Positions 1 to 11,799 of a stretch of DNA of 64,000 nucleotides are shown here, one piece after another. The stretch is from Bolinopsis microptera (Eukaryota; Ctenophora; Tentaculata; Lobata; Bolinopsidae), in assembly GCF_026151205.1 (NCBI RefSeq), contig NC_087074.1, positions 3,038,001-3,102,000 of the forward strand, in the 5' to 3' direction. A program made the position numbers and the translations under genes. Positions within the stretch are counted from its first letter, which is position 1. Each line of letters begins with the position of its first letter. The notes beneath the pieces are model-generated. The model made no database searches and was not told the origin of the DNA. It worked only from the letters and a program-made list of their open reading frames with translations.

Positions 1-301
1 AAACTACTGCCGTACCGTCCTCCGCTGTACCGTCCTCCGCCGGACTGTACACCGCCGCAGTGACTTCCGCCGCTGCGTCCTATACCCTAAACGACTTGTG
101 CTGTGTGAGTTTTAATACTTTCAACACTACTATATAACAAATAATTTGAGATTATGTGACTGATTAAATGCTGAAGATAAAAGAAATATATTCATTTTGC
201 TAAGATTATGTTTGCGTTTCATTGCTCAACAGCTGTTCGAAGGATCAAATTTAAGATGTGCTGTGTAATGAATGTGTTAAGTTAATACATCTGGTATAAC
301 G

Positions 302-804
302 TTAAATAAAATTGATCTGGAGGTCAGCTGATGTAAAAACGGTCACGTGACTCATCCAGCTCCACAAAACAACCTCATATAGAGCTGTGGAGAACTGGTC
401 ACATGGTTTCACGGAACAAGGCACAGCATCTGTTTGTTTAGCGGAGTCGTTTGATTGATACATGGTGTAGTTTGCTTCAACTTCAGCCGCTGCCAACCTC
501 CAGACAGGACGTTTGTAAATAGGGGTCTTCTTGACACGTGTTCTTTTCTTCTCTGGTGCTGAACTTCTGTTACCGGTATCAACAGTGGCAAGTGGATTTG
601 TAGCAGCATTGCTGGTAGAAGGTTGATCACGGGAAGTAGCTCAGTAAGGATAATCGGTGAGCTGGAGCCAGGGTCTGGCGAATCAGGCACTGATGCTGGT
701 CTGTTCTCGGGTAAATTAATAACAACAACAAGGTTATCTTCATCTGCGTCAGCTGCTCGCGGCTGTTTACCCTTCCTTACTTTTTTGTGTTTAACCCTCC
801 GCAT
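302..804 (-). CDS. Uncharacterised Ser/Lys/Arg-rich reading frame, frame change inside
   Basis: I do not recognise this protein. On the minus strand an ATG at 804 opens a frame with a very basic start (MRRVKHKKVRKGKQ), then an acidic and Pro/Ser-rich stretch. From about 650 downward the more protein-like sequence continues in a second frame, Ser/Thr-rich and then basic (EKKRTRVKKTPIYKRPVW), to a stop near 302. The two frames could be two exons or one frame with a one-base indel; I see no convincing splice pair. Composition resembles the disordered N-terminus of a nuclear or transposon protein. A chance ORF remains possible. Confidence 0.3.
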
Positions 805-825
805 ACCTACGTTATTTTAATAACA

Positions 826-2580
826 ATATAATTTACAACAATGTATATCGACAAGATTTGACAAGATTTGAATCATCAATTAATTGATTTCATGGGACCT
901 TACCCTTTCTTACTCCGTTTATAACATGGATTGTTGAAGGTGCATCTTCAAATTCAAATGGTGACGGCACAGCGCAATTATACTTCCTACGAAGTTACAC
1001 CCTCCTCCCCTATAATCGTTCTGACCTATAATCGAATGATAATTCGATGAAACTATCCATTTCTTGGGACCTAGGCCGGGACAAAATCACCACCTCCTGT
1101 GTTTGGGGTATTATTTAGGGTAAGGTAACTTTAATTGGTTTTAATTAATTTCCTGAGTTTGACAGCTAAATAAATTTTGCACTATCGAATTGGAAATCGA
1201 TAGAATTGAGGATAGCTCGAGTATGAATGCATTTGGTCTATTGATTGTGAAGTTATATTGTGCTAAAGTCGTCAGAGGGCACAAATGCCACTCACTGTTC
1301 CAAATACTTAACTGTTAAAAAGGGCATGGTAACTGCAAGATTCTGTGATCAGTATTCACTGAAAGTGATCAGATCGTCATTACCCAACATGCTCCGCACC
1401 ACGTTATGAGGCTCATTCACATTGTTGCATGCTAGTGAATATAGTTCCTGATGAGTTAATTTCGTTTCCTTTCTGTTGATACCTTGTTATTACTGCTTAT
1501 AGGTTTGTTAACTACATTACTGCAACCTCCAGATAGGATATAGAATTATACAGCTCAACTCTGGTAAATTTACTGCGCCTTAGTAATCGGTTTAGAGCTG
1601 CAGATCTCTTTACTTTCTTTACTCTCTTTATAAAAATCAACTTATAAGGACACAAATTCCATAAATTGATATGGCCATGGCAGAATTCACAAAAAACTGC
1701 TAGTATTCACGAGTCTTCTGTGTTTTATTTGCGATCTCCATAATTCCAGATTTCTGCTGTATTTACTCATACTTACACTTATTTTAGTAACAAGAATTGC
1801 GCCCGTTGTTTCGTTTTATTTTGGCGGACGCTAGATTTCCATTTCACATTTACTATAAATTTAAGTATAAGCTCCAATCAGCTCACTTCAATCTTCATGA
1901 TAATAATATTGATAAATTATGCATCAAATACGGGAAACACTTGAAATTCAGTTCAATTGCCGTAGAACTTAACTTGTATCTGTAATTCAAGAAATTATAC
2001 TATCAGCAAAGGTAAACTACACTCGTGTACACATCAATACACTACGCGTGCCACGTACAAATTGGGCGTATTACCTAATAGTAATATTTTACATTACATG
2101 CATCATATACATGAAAACACAGTCGCGCCGCGCATTCATAGATCAAAGGCTATCTATACATCACATCTCCGCAAGCAATCCTCGCGCGCGCGCAACTTTT
2201 TCGTTGCATGGTAACTAACGAAAGGACTGACGACATATTTAAACCCACCTATCTCGTTCTCCAAAATCCACGTTTTTCTGCCAAAACCTCCATTCGTAAC
2301 CTTTCACTATTGCCTTTTTTCAAAAGGGTGAAAAGGAAAAAATGACTGATTGAATCCATAATCATATTGATATTAACTGATTCCTTTTTCATAAATAGGC
2401 TCAGCGTGTGAAAATGCGTTAAAATGCGTTACACATAATTTACGTTATTTGTGTTAGTATAGTGTATACTACAGTAAAACCCAAATTAACCGCGGGTTTG
2501 GGGAAGTAATTTAAGTCCTTTGTTTGGTTAAGAGACACTGGCAGCGGTCCACTTTACCCGTGAATATGGGTTTTGGTCAA
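826..2580. other. Intergenic stretch, nothing recognisable
   Basis: AT-rich sequence without a credible ORF or repeat structure. A CpG-rich patch with alternating CG dinucleotides lies near 2190-2205. Confidence 0.5.
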
Positions 2581-2589
2581 ATGACTAAT

Positions 2590-3355
2590 TTAGTTTTCTT
2601 AAAGCATTTTGTTGAATATTTCCGATCATTGATCCTCGATTCCTCAAATATAGAGACACAGCTGTGCCGAAATAAACATTTCGACCCTTGTCCTTCACCA
2701 ACAAAATACTTAATAATAATATGTCCTTACCCGCTGCATCCTTACTTAATATCATTGAATTTACAGTTAATTTTACCAATATTACATTACTACCCCGTCA
2801 CAACACAACAATGTAGATAATATCGAGACGCGGAAATGAAAATTCTAGTTCCAACAAATCACGCCCGGTACACCCCCGCGGTCACCAACAAATCACGCCT
2901 GGTACACCCCCGGTCACAAACAAATCACGCCTGGTACACCCTTCGGTCACTAACAAATCACGCCTGGTACACCCCCGGTCACCAACAAATCACGCCTGGT
3001 ACAACCCCCGGTCACCAACAAATCACGCCTGGTACACCCTCGGTCACCAACAAATCACGACTGGTACACCCCCGGTCACCAACAAATCACCCCCGGTATT
3101 TGCTTTGATTCGCGGCTATCATCGCGTTTTTTATACTCCGTCAGGTTTTGTATACCCCTCGATAATGTTTAATTCGATTGACCACCTCAATAGTTCACAT
3201 TCTTCATTATATTGGATAATGATTAGGAATATAATTAAAGGCTGTCCCCCACCGCTTGTATCTTTGAAGGGGTAAGCGTGTGTTATAATGTGTGACGTGT
3301 GTGTGTGTTCGTGAGTTGCCGAAATTAATTGTGTGTTTCTTTTGTGTATACGAGT
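2590..3355 (+). repeat. Repeat Y, copy A (upstream partner of repeat X)
   Basis: This segment is matched almost throughout by 17355-17845: the same blocks around 'TTTCGACCCTTG', 'ACTACCCCGTCACAACACAA' and 'TTCACATTCTTCATTATATT' occur in the same order and strand. In both places repeat X follows directly. Copy A differs by carrying a minisatellite expansion (2851-3098). The short ORFs across it are not shared between the copies in a protein-like way, so it looks non-coding. Confidence 0.75.
2851..3098 (+). repeat. Minisatellite, about 31-bp unit x 8
   Basis: Eight imperfect units carry the core CAACAAATCACGCCTGGTAC followed by a C-run and GGTCAC. Copy B of repeat Y has a single unit at about 17575-17605, so the array expanded after the copies separated. 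The ORF across it (2836-3108) is only the repeat being open in one frame. Confidence 0.9.
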
Positions 3356-3980
3356 ACCCTTAACTTGATGTTGTTCATCACAATACTTTGTTTGTTCTCA
3401 ATCTGTAATTAGTTGTAAGCAACGTCTGTTCGTTATATTTTAATCTTTATTTGTAGCCAATGATGTACAACATGAATGTTTTTGTAATAGTTATTGCATT
3501 TGTTGCCAGTCTGGCAACCTAACTATTCGATGATTTACAGAAATATGACTGATCTTTAAGCAGCATCACGCAGTTTTATTTAGTATCGCATTCTACCAAC
3601 ATTGGTATACCTACTTTAAATTCGTTTGTATATTTGGAACCTCTCGTTATTAGGGTAGTGTTTTATATCAACAGTGGAATTTAAATAATGCCCTTTGACA
3701 AAACACAAGTTAAAAATTATGCAGGTAGGTAGACAAGTTTTGGTGCCTTCCGCGTCACAAGTTTACTTTATCGGTTCTTCAAGTCATTGATCTCGAGCAA
3801 AATAAATTCGATTGTAATATAAAGCAGATCAAGGTCACCGCAATACATCGAGGACCGGAATTTTTCAAATAACTTCACAACTCAAAAGCTCTTAACTTTC
3901 GTCTGATGATGAAATAGTCACGCGTATTATATAAACCCTAGTGCATATTTGGAGGAGAGCTTACTTATAACTTATGAATA
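3356..3980 (+). repeat. Repeat X, copy A, first part (left of E1)
   Basis: Starts after 'GTGTATACGAGTACCC' and runs to 'CTTATGAATA' at 3980, where element E1 interrupts it. The same text is found at 17846-18565 and 19207-19955. The remaining parts of this copy are 9881-10140 and 15304-15736. Within one unit the core AGCAGCATCRCGCTGTTTTA occurs twice, pointing to an older internal duplication. No ORF is conserved among copies. Confidence 0.8.
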
Positions 3981-5056
3981 CCTTACTCGGGAATATTATA
4001 ACCGGGATAAAGTGGTGGGTTTTGGAAGATTCCGCCATATTTTTCCCGATCAAAAATTTTACCAGTCATAAAAAAACCCGCCGACTCAGATTATGGTGTT
4101 CCAAGGGGGTGGTGATCATCATATTTTACCTGAAGTCTCATATGTGCTAGAGAAGACTTTTGAAGCAGTGGATGGAGGGCTGTAACTTTATTGGCGGTTG
4201 CTACCATAATTTCGTTATAAAAATCACAATTTGGTTATAGAAATCAGATTTCAGGGTGGACCGTGATTCTCACTTCTCTTGCCCATGAATCAGTGAATCG
4301 TAGAGAAGAAAACAATTTATATGTTATAGAAGAAAACGAAAATAATAATAATATATGGACACGTTCATTTGAGTTTGAGGATATTGGTAAACAAAAATAA
4401 TAGCGTTTTTGACGATAGTGGCTTAATTTTGACATCTATTAACCTAGCACGTTCAGAAGTTCTGAACATTAGCCACGTAACCCATACTCCCATATGCACC
4501 GCTCAGAAAGAAAATCTATTGTTGTTAGGCACTATAATGTTTCAAATGTCACATTTTGTGTGACTTAGTTAACTGCAGTTGTCTAATTATCATTCCTTGG
4601 TCTGAAATATAGTAAATTAGGTCAATCTAACAATTATGATACAACATTGGTTAATGGGCACGGATCGAACGGTTACAAGGCAATATTTGGGTAACTTTGT
4701 CACACTCATGATACCATACCTCTATTCGACTATTCTACTGTGAGGTGTCCTAAAAACCCTTTCAACTCATTATTTGATGGTTGCTCTACCAATCATAGCC
4801 CTAAAATATGTTGTTTTGAATAGTTAGCTAATACAGGCACTCGGTTATTGGGAAATGAGGTTAATTCTGTCACAATATATGGAATTTAAAATTTTGGGCG
4901 AATTATTTATATCTGATTTTGGTTTGAAAGGCGGGAAAGTTTTATATGATGACAATGTAGTTGATGCAAGTTAAGATCAGTTGATGTTAACATTGTCACA
5001 AAAAATTATGCGAAATCGTAAATAGATTAAAAACAATGATTATAGAATGAAATAGT

Positions 5057-5248
5057 CTCTTATAATAACTCTTATAATAACTCTTATAATAACTCTTATA
5101 ATAACTCTTATAATAACTCTTATAATAACTCTTATAATAACTCTTATAATAACTCTTATAATAACTCTTATAATAACTCTTATAATAACTCTTATAATAA
5201 CTCTTATAATAACTCTTATAATAACTCTTATAATAACTCTTATAATAA
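5057..5248 (+). repeat. 12-bp satellite (CTCTTATAATAA) x 16
   Basis: Sixteen consecutive units without a mismatch (192 bp). Single units precede the same downstream paragraph near 5516 and 5823, so the array expanded from a pre-existing unit of a larger repeat of about 300 bp. Confidence 0.95.
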
Positions 5249-5880
5249 CTGATGTGACAAAGTAAACATGTCTTGCCCCTATTTTGAAGATCTTTATTCT
5301 ATACCTCTATTAGAATATTGTCCAGAACACCAGAGCTTAAGTTTAACAATTTTAGGTTAAATTTGTCAAAGTCACTAAAAATGTGACAAAATTAACTTTT
5401 CATGCCCCAACAATTTCAAGATAGTGTGTAAAAATTAGCATAGGCTGCTTTATTACCTATATAAATCAATCCAAACTACAAAAAAATATATGTTAATGTG
5501 ATGACGATTACCTAACTCTTATAATAACTGATGTGACAAAGTAAACATGTCTTGCCCCTATTTTGAAGATCTTTAACTCTATTAGAATTCAACATTCTTT
5601 CAGAAACGATTGGAAGAATATTGTCCAGAACATAAGAACTCAATTTTAAAAATTTAGATTTATTTGTCAAAGACATTGAAAATGTGACAAAATTAACTTT
5701 CCCTGCCCCAACAGTATCAAGATAGTGTGTTAAAATTGGCATAGGATTTATTACAGGTATATTAAAGTATTAATTGATCCAAACTACGAAAAATATCTTT
5801 TAATCTGATGACGATTACCTAACTCTTATAATAACTGATGTGACAAAGTAAACATGTATTGCCCCTATTTTGAAGAACTA
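5249..5880 (+). repeat. Tandem paragraphs of about 300 bp in G1
   Basis: The text CTGATGTGACAAAGTAAAC followed by CATGTMTTGCCCCTATTTTG starts at about 5249, 5528 and 5835. Each copy then carries a GTGACAAAATTAAC variant and 'CTTTTAATCTGATGACG'-like text. This is a decayed tandem triplication. Confidence 0.75.
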
Positions 5881-6725
5881 TACCTCTATTAGAATACTAT
5901 GTAACTTTATCATCAAAAAAATGTCGATAAACTAGTTATTTTGCCAGCAAGGAGCTAACTGAGTTATAATAATTTTTTGTGACGAAATTACCCTATTTTT
6001 GACCATGTTGCGGTAGTTTAATTGTGACACTGTTTACATATTACCACCTGATAATGATTTATGTGACTGGTGCATGGTACTAGCAGTGTTGTTTGATCCA
6101 TAGTACGTATAATATAAGGGGTTTAAGCTGGTATATCATTATTTGTTCAATTTCACACATGTTCAGATATCATCAAGATTATGTGACAAAGTAAGCTTGG
6201 TTGTGCCTTCTGTGTTTTAATCCCTTACGACTATATGATATAATAACAATTCCCAGCACTTCCAGGCCATCAAATAAACTTACACTACTCAGCATTGCTT
6301 ATCAGGGTGCCCTAAACATTCATCACATATTTTCTTTAATGTGTGACAGAGTAAACCTGAATGCACCATCTGACGAAAAAAGTCGTCAAATATGTAGGTA
6401 ATGGTCATATGTACCCATCCAATCAACTGGACACTCAAAAATTTGGTCAAAAACGGCAGCAAGGGGTCCATATTTACTCCGTCACATGTTTATAGTGTGA
6501 CAATGTAACCATTTCCGTGCCGGCCGTATTTAAGCGATATCTTATCACTTTATCAGCTGATTAAGATATCGTTATGTGACAAAGTTAGCCTGAAGGATGA
6601 GACGATTATCCTAACCATCAAGGGTTTAAGTAATTTCATAGTGTGACAAAGTCAACTAGACTGTGCCTTTTAATAGGGTCACTTATATTTACCAATATCC
6701 TCAAACTCAAATGAACGTGTCCATA

Positions 6726-7249
6726 TAATAATAATAATTCTATACTGTTACATAATTTAAAAATTATGGCCCCTTATTGTGGGCAGAGTATGTGTCTTTA
6801 TTTAAGTGTCCTGATTTAAAAATCATCTGAGTGACTGCATTGAAATAATTTAAGGAGAGTACCATAAAAACGTTAAAACAAAAGGAGTAACAACTAGAAC
6901 ATACTTATATTAATATCAACATTAGAACAAAATACAGTCACCTAATTCTCTTCTCCTACGGTTGAGTATAGAGGAACCATCTTTGGCGTGTATAAGGGAC
7001 TTAGACCATTACAAATACCCTGCTGTAAGTTTGCAAGGTATGTGGACTAAGTGGGTCGAGAGTACTCGACTTGGAAGTGGGTGTTGAGAATTCTCAACTA
7101 AACTAGAAGATAATGATGTCCAGAAGATGAGGCAGTAGATGGAGTAGTAAAGGAGTAGTAGAGGCTGAAGGGGGAGTGATGTCATAAGGAGATGTAGGAC
7201 ATGAAGGGGGATGGAGGTGAAGGAGCACTAATAAGTATAAGTACCAATT
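6726..7249. other. Right interior of E1, LINE 3' flank, no gene
   Basis: Follows the right end of G1. The part next to the LINE fragment (about 7060-7249) is purine-rich on the plus strand with GGAGTAGTARAGG-like repeats and could be the LINE 3' untranslated region. Nothing else seen. Confidence 0.4.
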
Positions 7250-8389
7250 CTATGATAGTTCATCGATGGCGATCTGTGCTAAAGATCGGAAGGCAGTGAT
7301 GCTGCCATCACTACCATCTCTTAAGATAGACCAGCATGGTTGGTCACTAGTGGAGTGCTCTTGAATGGTTTCTCTGTAGGAACAGCGGTACAGTGGACAA
7401 GAGAAGATTCGATGGTAATTGTTGTCCAACATCTGACAATTCGGACACTGAGGGTCGCAGTTGTTGGCAACCCTTGCCTTGAATGCTGTGAAGGTGATGT
7501 CATGGCCATGCAAGAGAGACATTACTTTAGTGTCTGTGCTCCTGCTTGAGTAGCGAGGAAACAACTTTTTGCTCCTCTCATCGATGTTATCTAGTATCTC
7601 ACCCGGATTTATTCTAGGGTTCAGTAGGAGATGTTTATTCCAAGTGAAGTCCATAAAGCGGGTTATTTCGTCTTTTGAATAGCTGACAACACCGTTGTGG
7701 ACACTAGTCAGAAGGTCTATTCTGCTTCTGTTGAGCTCGTTGGACCCCCTTGTCCACGTTAGGAACTTACGTATCTCATCAATATGGTGCTGATATCGAT
7801 GGGCCTTTGCCTCCTCTAGCTGTAAGATGAGTCCTTGCATAAATGGGTCACTTGTAAGTGCTTTTATTATGAATTTTATAGTGATCATCTTGTAGGATAT
7901 CTCAAGGGGTGGAATTCCAAGCGCGACAGATGTCAAATCTTTGGGAGGATGGTGAGTGGATCCACTTATTTTCAAGAGGACCCTGGCATAGAAGTCTTTG
8001 AAAGTGTCTAGGTTATCTTTTAGCCATATTGGAGCAGCATATAGAAGTTTTGTGAGTACTACTGTTTTGAAGAGCATTTTGAGTGAGCTTGCATTCAGGC
8101 CTCTGTGGCGGGTGGAGTTTTGAGTGATCCTGTACCAGGCAAACCAGCATTGTTTCAATTTAAATTTTGCGTGACTCTTGAACGTAAGTTTGTCGTCTAT
8201 CCTCAGTCCAAGAACAGTTGATTGACATGTATATGTTATGGGTCTACTGCCGATAATGAGTGGTCCAAAGGCTGTGACATCAGGTGCAGATGAGGATGTT
8301 GGTGTGATCATAATACACTCGGTCTTGTTTTTGTCGCAGTTTGGGATAAGTTTCCACTTACTGCACCAGACATGAAGGTACTTGCACAT
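7250..8389 (-). pseudogene. LINE fragment: end of reverse transcriptase and C-terminal zinc knuckle
   Basis: A 379-residue open frame on the minus strand reads like the last part of a Jockey/I-type LINE ORF2. It has a hydrophilic connection region, a block typical after the catalytic domain (TVLGLRIDDKLTF, LFKTVVLTKLLYAAPIW), a long thumb-like region and a Cys-His cluster near the end (CDPQCPNCQMLDNNYHRIFSC). The YxDD catalytic motif lies upstream and is absent, so the copy is 5'-truncated; a stop lies just before the ATG at 8389. The frame is open throughout, suggesting a fairly young insertion. It lies inside E1. Clade assignment is by feel. Confidence 0.75.
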
Positions 8390-8403
8390 ATATTATAATA
8401 TTA

Positions 8404-8727
8404 ATGTCTCTAAAGATTGATCGCTTCTCGTGTGCAGTGTGTAGACTAAAGAAAGAGGGAGTTTTTCCCGTTAAAGTAACTTGTGTCCACATCCCGCTAG
8501 AAGTGAGTAAACTGTGCCACTATTTCATGGTCCACGGTGGATTGATTACTGGAGCAGTTGAAGATGCAAAGCCAAGACGTTCCCCAATACCAAGCGGTGG
8601 GCAGGAAATTAATCTCCGGCTGATCTTCAGAGCAGTAACCCCATTAGCGGACAAAATTAAAGTCTTGTTAAGACAACAATACAACTTCGAATTTGACGGT
8701 CAGCAGCTCAGGGGGATATGCACATGA
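8404..8727 (+). CDS. Hypothetical 107-residue ORF, origin unknown
   Basis: An ATG at 8404 opens a 107-codon frame of ordinary amino-acid composition with a CAVC pair near the start. It lies head to head with the LINE fragment, 14 bp away. I recognise no family. It could be an exon-like scrap of a transposon or a chance ORF; there is no visible promoter, splice context or polyadenylation site. Confidence 0.2.
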   Translation: MSLKIDRFSCAVCRLKKEGVFPVKVTCVHIPLEVSKLCHYFMVHGGLITGAVEDAKPRRSPIPSGGQEINLRLIFRAVTPLADKIKVLLRQQYNFEFDGQQLRGICT

Positions 8728-9770
8728 CTGACATGTTTTAACTGGAGAAAGGGTTCGCACAGTGGTAGTTTTATAAACCACTTTTAATTTATTGACCTAT
8801 TATACCTAGTGGTAGTTTTATAGACCACATTTAATTTATTTACTTATTATACTTAGTATTTATTTTTGGTGACTGTATCACCCAGTTTTAACATTTGATA
8901 ATTGTACAGTTTATTGACGACACATTGACTGAATGTTATTTTATTCTAATTTATATTCTAGATATTTTATTTATTTTTCAACAGACGACAACTTCCTGTT
9001 TTTTCTTCTATATTAGTTACTCATATCTCTTTTACAGACTTTTTTCAAGGACATTGACAGATGATACTCACATTAGGCATTCTTTATTGCATCTAAATTA
9101 TTTCATTTGCATTAGGTTTAGAAATTTATTCTCTGGTTAACAGATTTCAAATGTTTAATTAATTTGTAGTATGACAGTAAGGTATATAAGAAGTTATTTA
9201 ATTTTGCTTGGGCTATTATATTGACTATTGAGGTTTAATGATGATATGGAATTTGAATTCTATATAAATTTACACTATGTGGTTGGGGCATTTTGCATAG
9301 TAAATATGGTTACTACTCCTATATATCATATTATTTGATTGGTATTCGATTTCTGATTATTTCTCTAGGAATATGATTATTATATCTCAATTTGGCTTTA
9401 GGTAGGGTGCCCCGCTAAAAGAACTGGATTCTTCCAGGAAGCATCCCGTGCACAGACCTTGGTCTACATATATATTAAATTATTAACCATTCATTCTGTA
9501 TGTGCACGAAAATTTATTTCAATCAATATCAATAATGATAATGTCGGGGACATTAGCGATAATGAGAATGAGAATACGCTTTAATGAAGATTTGACTTAT
9601 TATTGCTTAGATTTATTTTCCTTTAATTAGACGTGTCTTTTTTTTCTATTTCTGAGTAATATCAATAACTGTAAATTGAAATAACTTCTTTAACAAGTAA
9701 CAAAAACAGAAATTTCGGTTGAAAATTTGTTGACCTCTGAAAAAAAACTTGAAAGGTCGGCCACCGGTAA
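8728..9770. other. AT-rich interior of E1, no gene
   Basis: Two near-identical phrases around GTGGTAGTTTTATARACCAC (about 8762 and 8810) form a short duplication. Otherwise low-complexity AT-rich sequence without credible ORFs. Confidence 0.5.
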
Positions 9771-9880
9771 ATACATGACCGGGATAATTTGGCGGGTTTA
9801 GGGAAAGTCCGCCATATTTTTCCCGGTCATTAATTTTCCCAGTCATAAATTAACCCGCTATAATATTCCCGAGTAAGGTA

Positions 9881-10140
9881 GTCACAAACTGCAGGTAGAC
9901 AGCAGTGACTGATCTTTTAGCAGCATCACGCTGTTTTATTTGTGACAACATTTCTACACGCATAAGGTAGTGTTTTAAATTTATTATGAGGCGGAGAAAT
10001 TTTGTGTCTTTAATTAATTTAAAGAACTGTTGCTTAACTCATTTCTGGATACATTTATTCAAAATACAATAGTTTGATAATAGTTTTGCTACGCTTAGGA
10101 ATATGACGTTCATGTTTAATTATATTTGCCTAGTAAGATT
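9881..10140 (+). repeat. Repeat X, copy A, middle part (between E1 and E2)
   Basis: Matches 18566-18824 and 19956-20216. The last eight bases, GTAAGATT, are the target site of E2 and are duplicated at 15296-15303. Confidence 0.85.
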
Positions 10141-10639
10141 GGCAAGTTTCCATAAACGATATTTTATGATCGGCGCCAATAATCGCTTATTGGGCGCTTT
10201 CTCGGCGCTTTTTTTTAAAAACCGTTTATAATCGATTTTTTTACGATTATAAACGGTTCAAAAAAAATCGCTTATAATCGACTATAATTGATGTCATAAT
10301 TCAAAAAAGCGCTTTTTTAATTTAAAAGCGCTTATAAGCGCTTATAAGCGCTTATGAGCGTCGCTGAGCGATTTGAAAGCGGATTTCCAGTAGGATTGGC
10401 GCCAAAAACCATTTCTAAGCGATTATAAGCGCTTATAATTGGGGTGCAATTTAGCTGTTTCTAAAGCGCAAATAAAGCGCTTATAAGCGCTTTTAAAATT
10501 GAGTCAGGAAAACGCTATATTACATCTTATAACCGCTTATAATCGATTATAAGCGTTTTTTAGAAATCGCTTATTACGGCTAATTCGTCGCTATTTTACC
10601 GCTTTTACCGCTTTTCCTATCATCCATGGCCAGGTGAGC

Positions 10640-11790
10640 AGGAATTAAAAAGCGCTTAGAAGCACTTTTTCGATGCTGCCCCTAACCTGGTCGGAACGGG
10701 GTCGGTAGTGCCCGGAATTTAAAAGCACTTATAAGCGATTTCTCAATTCCCCTTAACCTGGTCGGAACTTGCATGTGCTTTTCTGAGCAACCTGGGGTGC
10801 ACCAGCAGAGTCAGGATTTAAAAGCGCTTATAGGCGCTTATGATCGCTTTTCTACCACTTTTCCTATCACCCATGGCATGGGTTGGCAAGAATTATAAAG
10901 CGCTTATAAGCGTTTTTTCAATGCTGCCCCTTACCTGGTCGGAACGGGGGAGTGCCCGGAATTATAAAGCGCTTATAAGCGATTTCTCAATTCCCCTTAA
11001 CCTGGTCGGAACTGGAGAGTGCCCACTTGCATGTGCTTTTCTGAGCAACCTGGGGTGCACCGGCAGAGTCAGGATTTAAAAGCGCTTATAGGCGCTTATG
11101 ATCGCTTTTCTACCGCTTTTTCTATCACCGCATGGCCTGGTTGGCAAGAATTATAAAGCGCTTATAAGCGTTTTTCAATGCTGCCCCTAACCTGTTCGGA
11201 ACGGGGGTGTGCCCGGAATTAAAAAGCGCTTATAAACGATTTCTCAATTCCCTTCAACCTGGTCGGAACTGGAAAGTGCCCACTTGCAAGTGCTTTTCTG
11301 TGCAACTTGGGGTGCACCGGCAGGGTCAGGATTTAAAAACGCTTATAGGCGCTTATGATTGCTTTTCTACCGCTTTTCCCATCACCCATGGCCTGGTTGG
11401 CAAGAATTATAAAGCGCTTATAAGCGTTTTTTCAATGCTGCCACTAACCTGGTCGCAACGGGGGAGTGCCCGGAATTAAAAGGCGCTTATAAGCACTTTT
11501 TCAATGCTGCCCCTAACCTGGTCGGAACGGGGGAGTGCCCGGAATTAAAAGCGCTTATAAGCGATTTCTCAATTCCCTTCAACCTGGTCGAAACTGGAGA
11601 GTGCCCAGTCGTATGTGCTTTTCTGAGCAACCTGGGGTGCACCGGCAGAGTCAGGATTTAAAAGCGCTTATAGGCGCTTATGATCGCTTATCTACCGCTT
11701 TTCCCATCACCCATGGGATGGTTGGCAGGAATTAGAAAGCGCTTATAAGCGCTTTTTTAATGCTGCCCCTAAGGATTTGAAAAGCGGTTA
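10640..11790 (+). repeat. Left-arm tandem repeats of E2, about 257-bp unit
   Basis: The phrase AATGCTGCCCCTAACCTGGT recurs at about 10671, 10919, 11176, 11433, 11500 and 11757, giving a period near 257 bp with one short partial unit. Each unit holds three or four GCGCTTATAAGCGC-type palindromes. The ORFs in this stretch share repeat-derived words such as 'NSLQPGRNW' and are not genes. Confidence 0.9.
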
Positions 11791-11799
11791 TAAGCGATT

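Larger units (their letters stand above)
4691..6656. repeat. Dispersed motif array GTGACAAAGTWAAC inside G1
   Basis: Forward copies start at 5254, 5383, 5533, 5684, 5840, 5979, 6024, 6183, 6343, 6497, 6576 and 6643. Reverse-strand copies lie at 4691, 4861 and 4986. Spacing is about 45-160 bp and the sequence between is mostly unrelated, so the 14-base core is better kept than its surroundings. The orientation switches at the 12-bp satellite. The role is unknown; a protein-binding site is one guess. Confidence 0.75.
4356..6723. mobile_element. G1: 2.4-kb element with 36-bp perfect inverted ends
   Basis: Positions 4356-4391 (beginning TGGACACGTTCATTTGAGTT) are the exact reverse complement of 6688-6723. 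TA lies on both sides, inside a short ATA-rich microsatellite. The interior has no transposase-like ORF. It consists of diverged repeats carrying a GTGACAAAGTWAAC motif, three paragraphs of about 300 bp, and a 12-bp satellite. It looks like a non-autonomous element sitting inside E1. Confidence 0.8.
3981..9878. mobile_element. E1: 5.9-kb TA-flanked inverted-repeat element
   Basis: The outer 20 bases, CCTTACTCGGGAATATTATA, return exactly inverted at 9859-9878. TA precedes 3981 and TA follows 9878. The two flanks join without gap as the empty site GAATAGTCAC in sister X copies at 18561 and 19951. Inside each end lies a direct, roughly 85-bp module with a hairpin (GGCGGGTTT... CCGCCATATTTTTCCCG) at 4001-4085 and 9773-9863. 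TA duplication is the Tc1/mariner habit, but I see no transposase inside. The interior holds G1 and a LINE fragment, so E1 may be a small MITE split open by later insertions. Confidence 0.75.

Noticed and set aside
2836-3108. ORF across the 31-bp minisatellite
   Set aside because: Repeat-derived; the sister copy with one unit has no such ORF.
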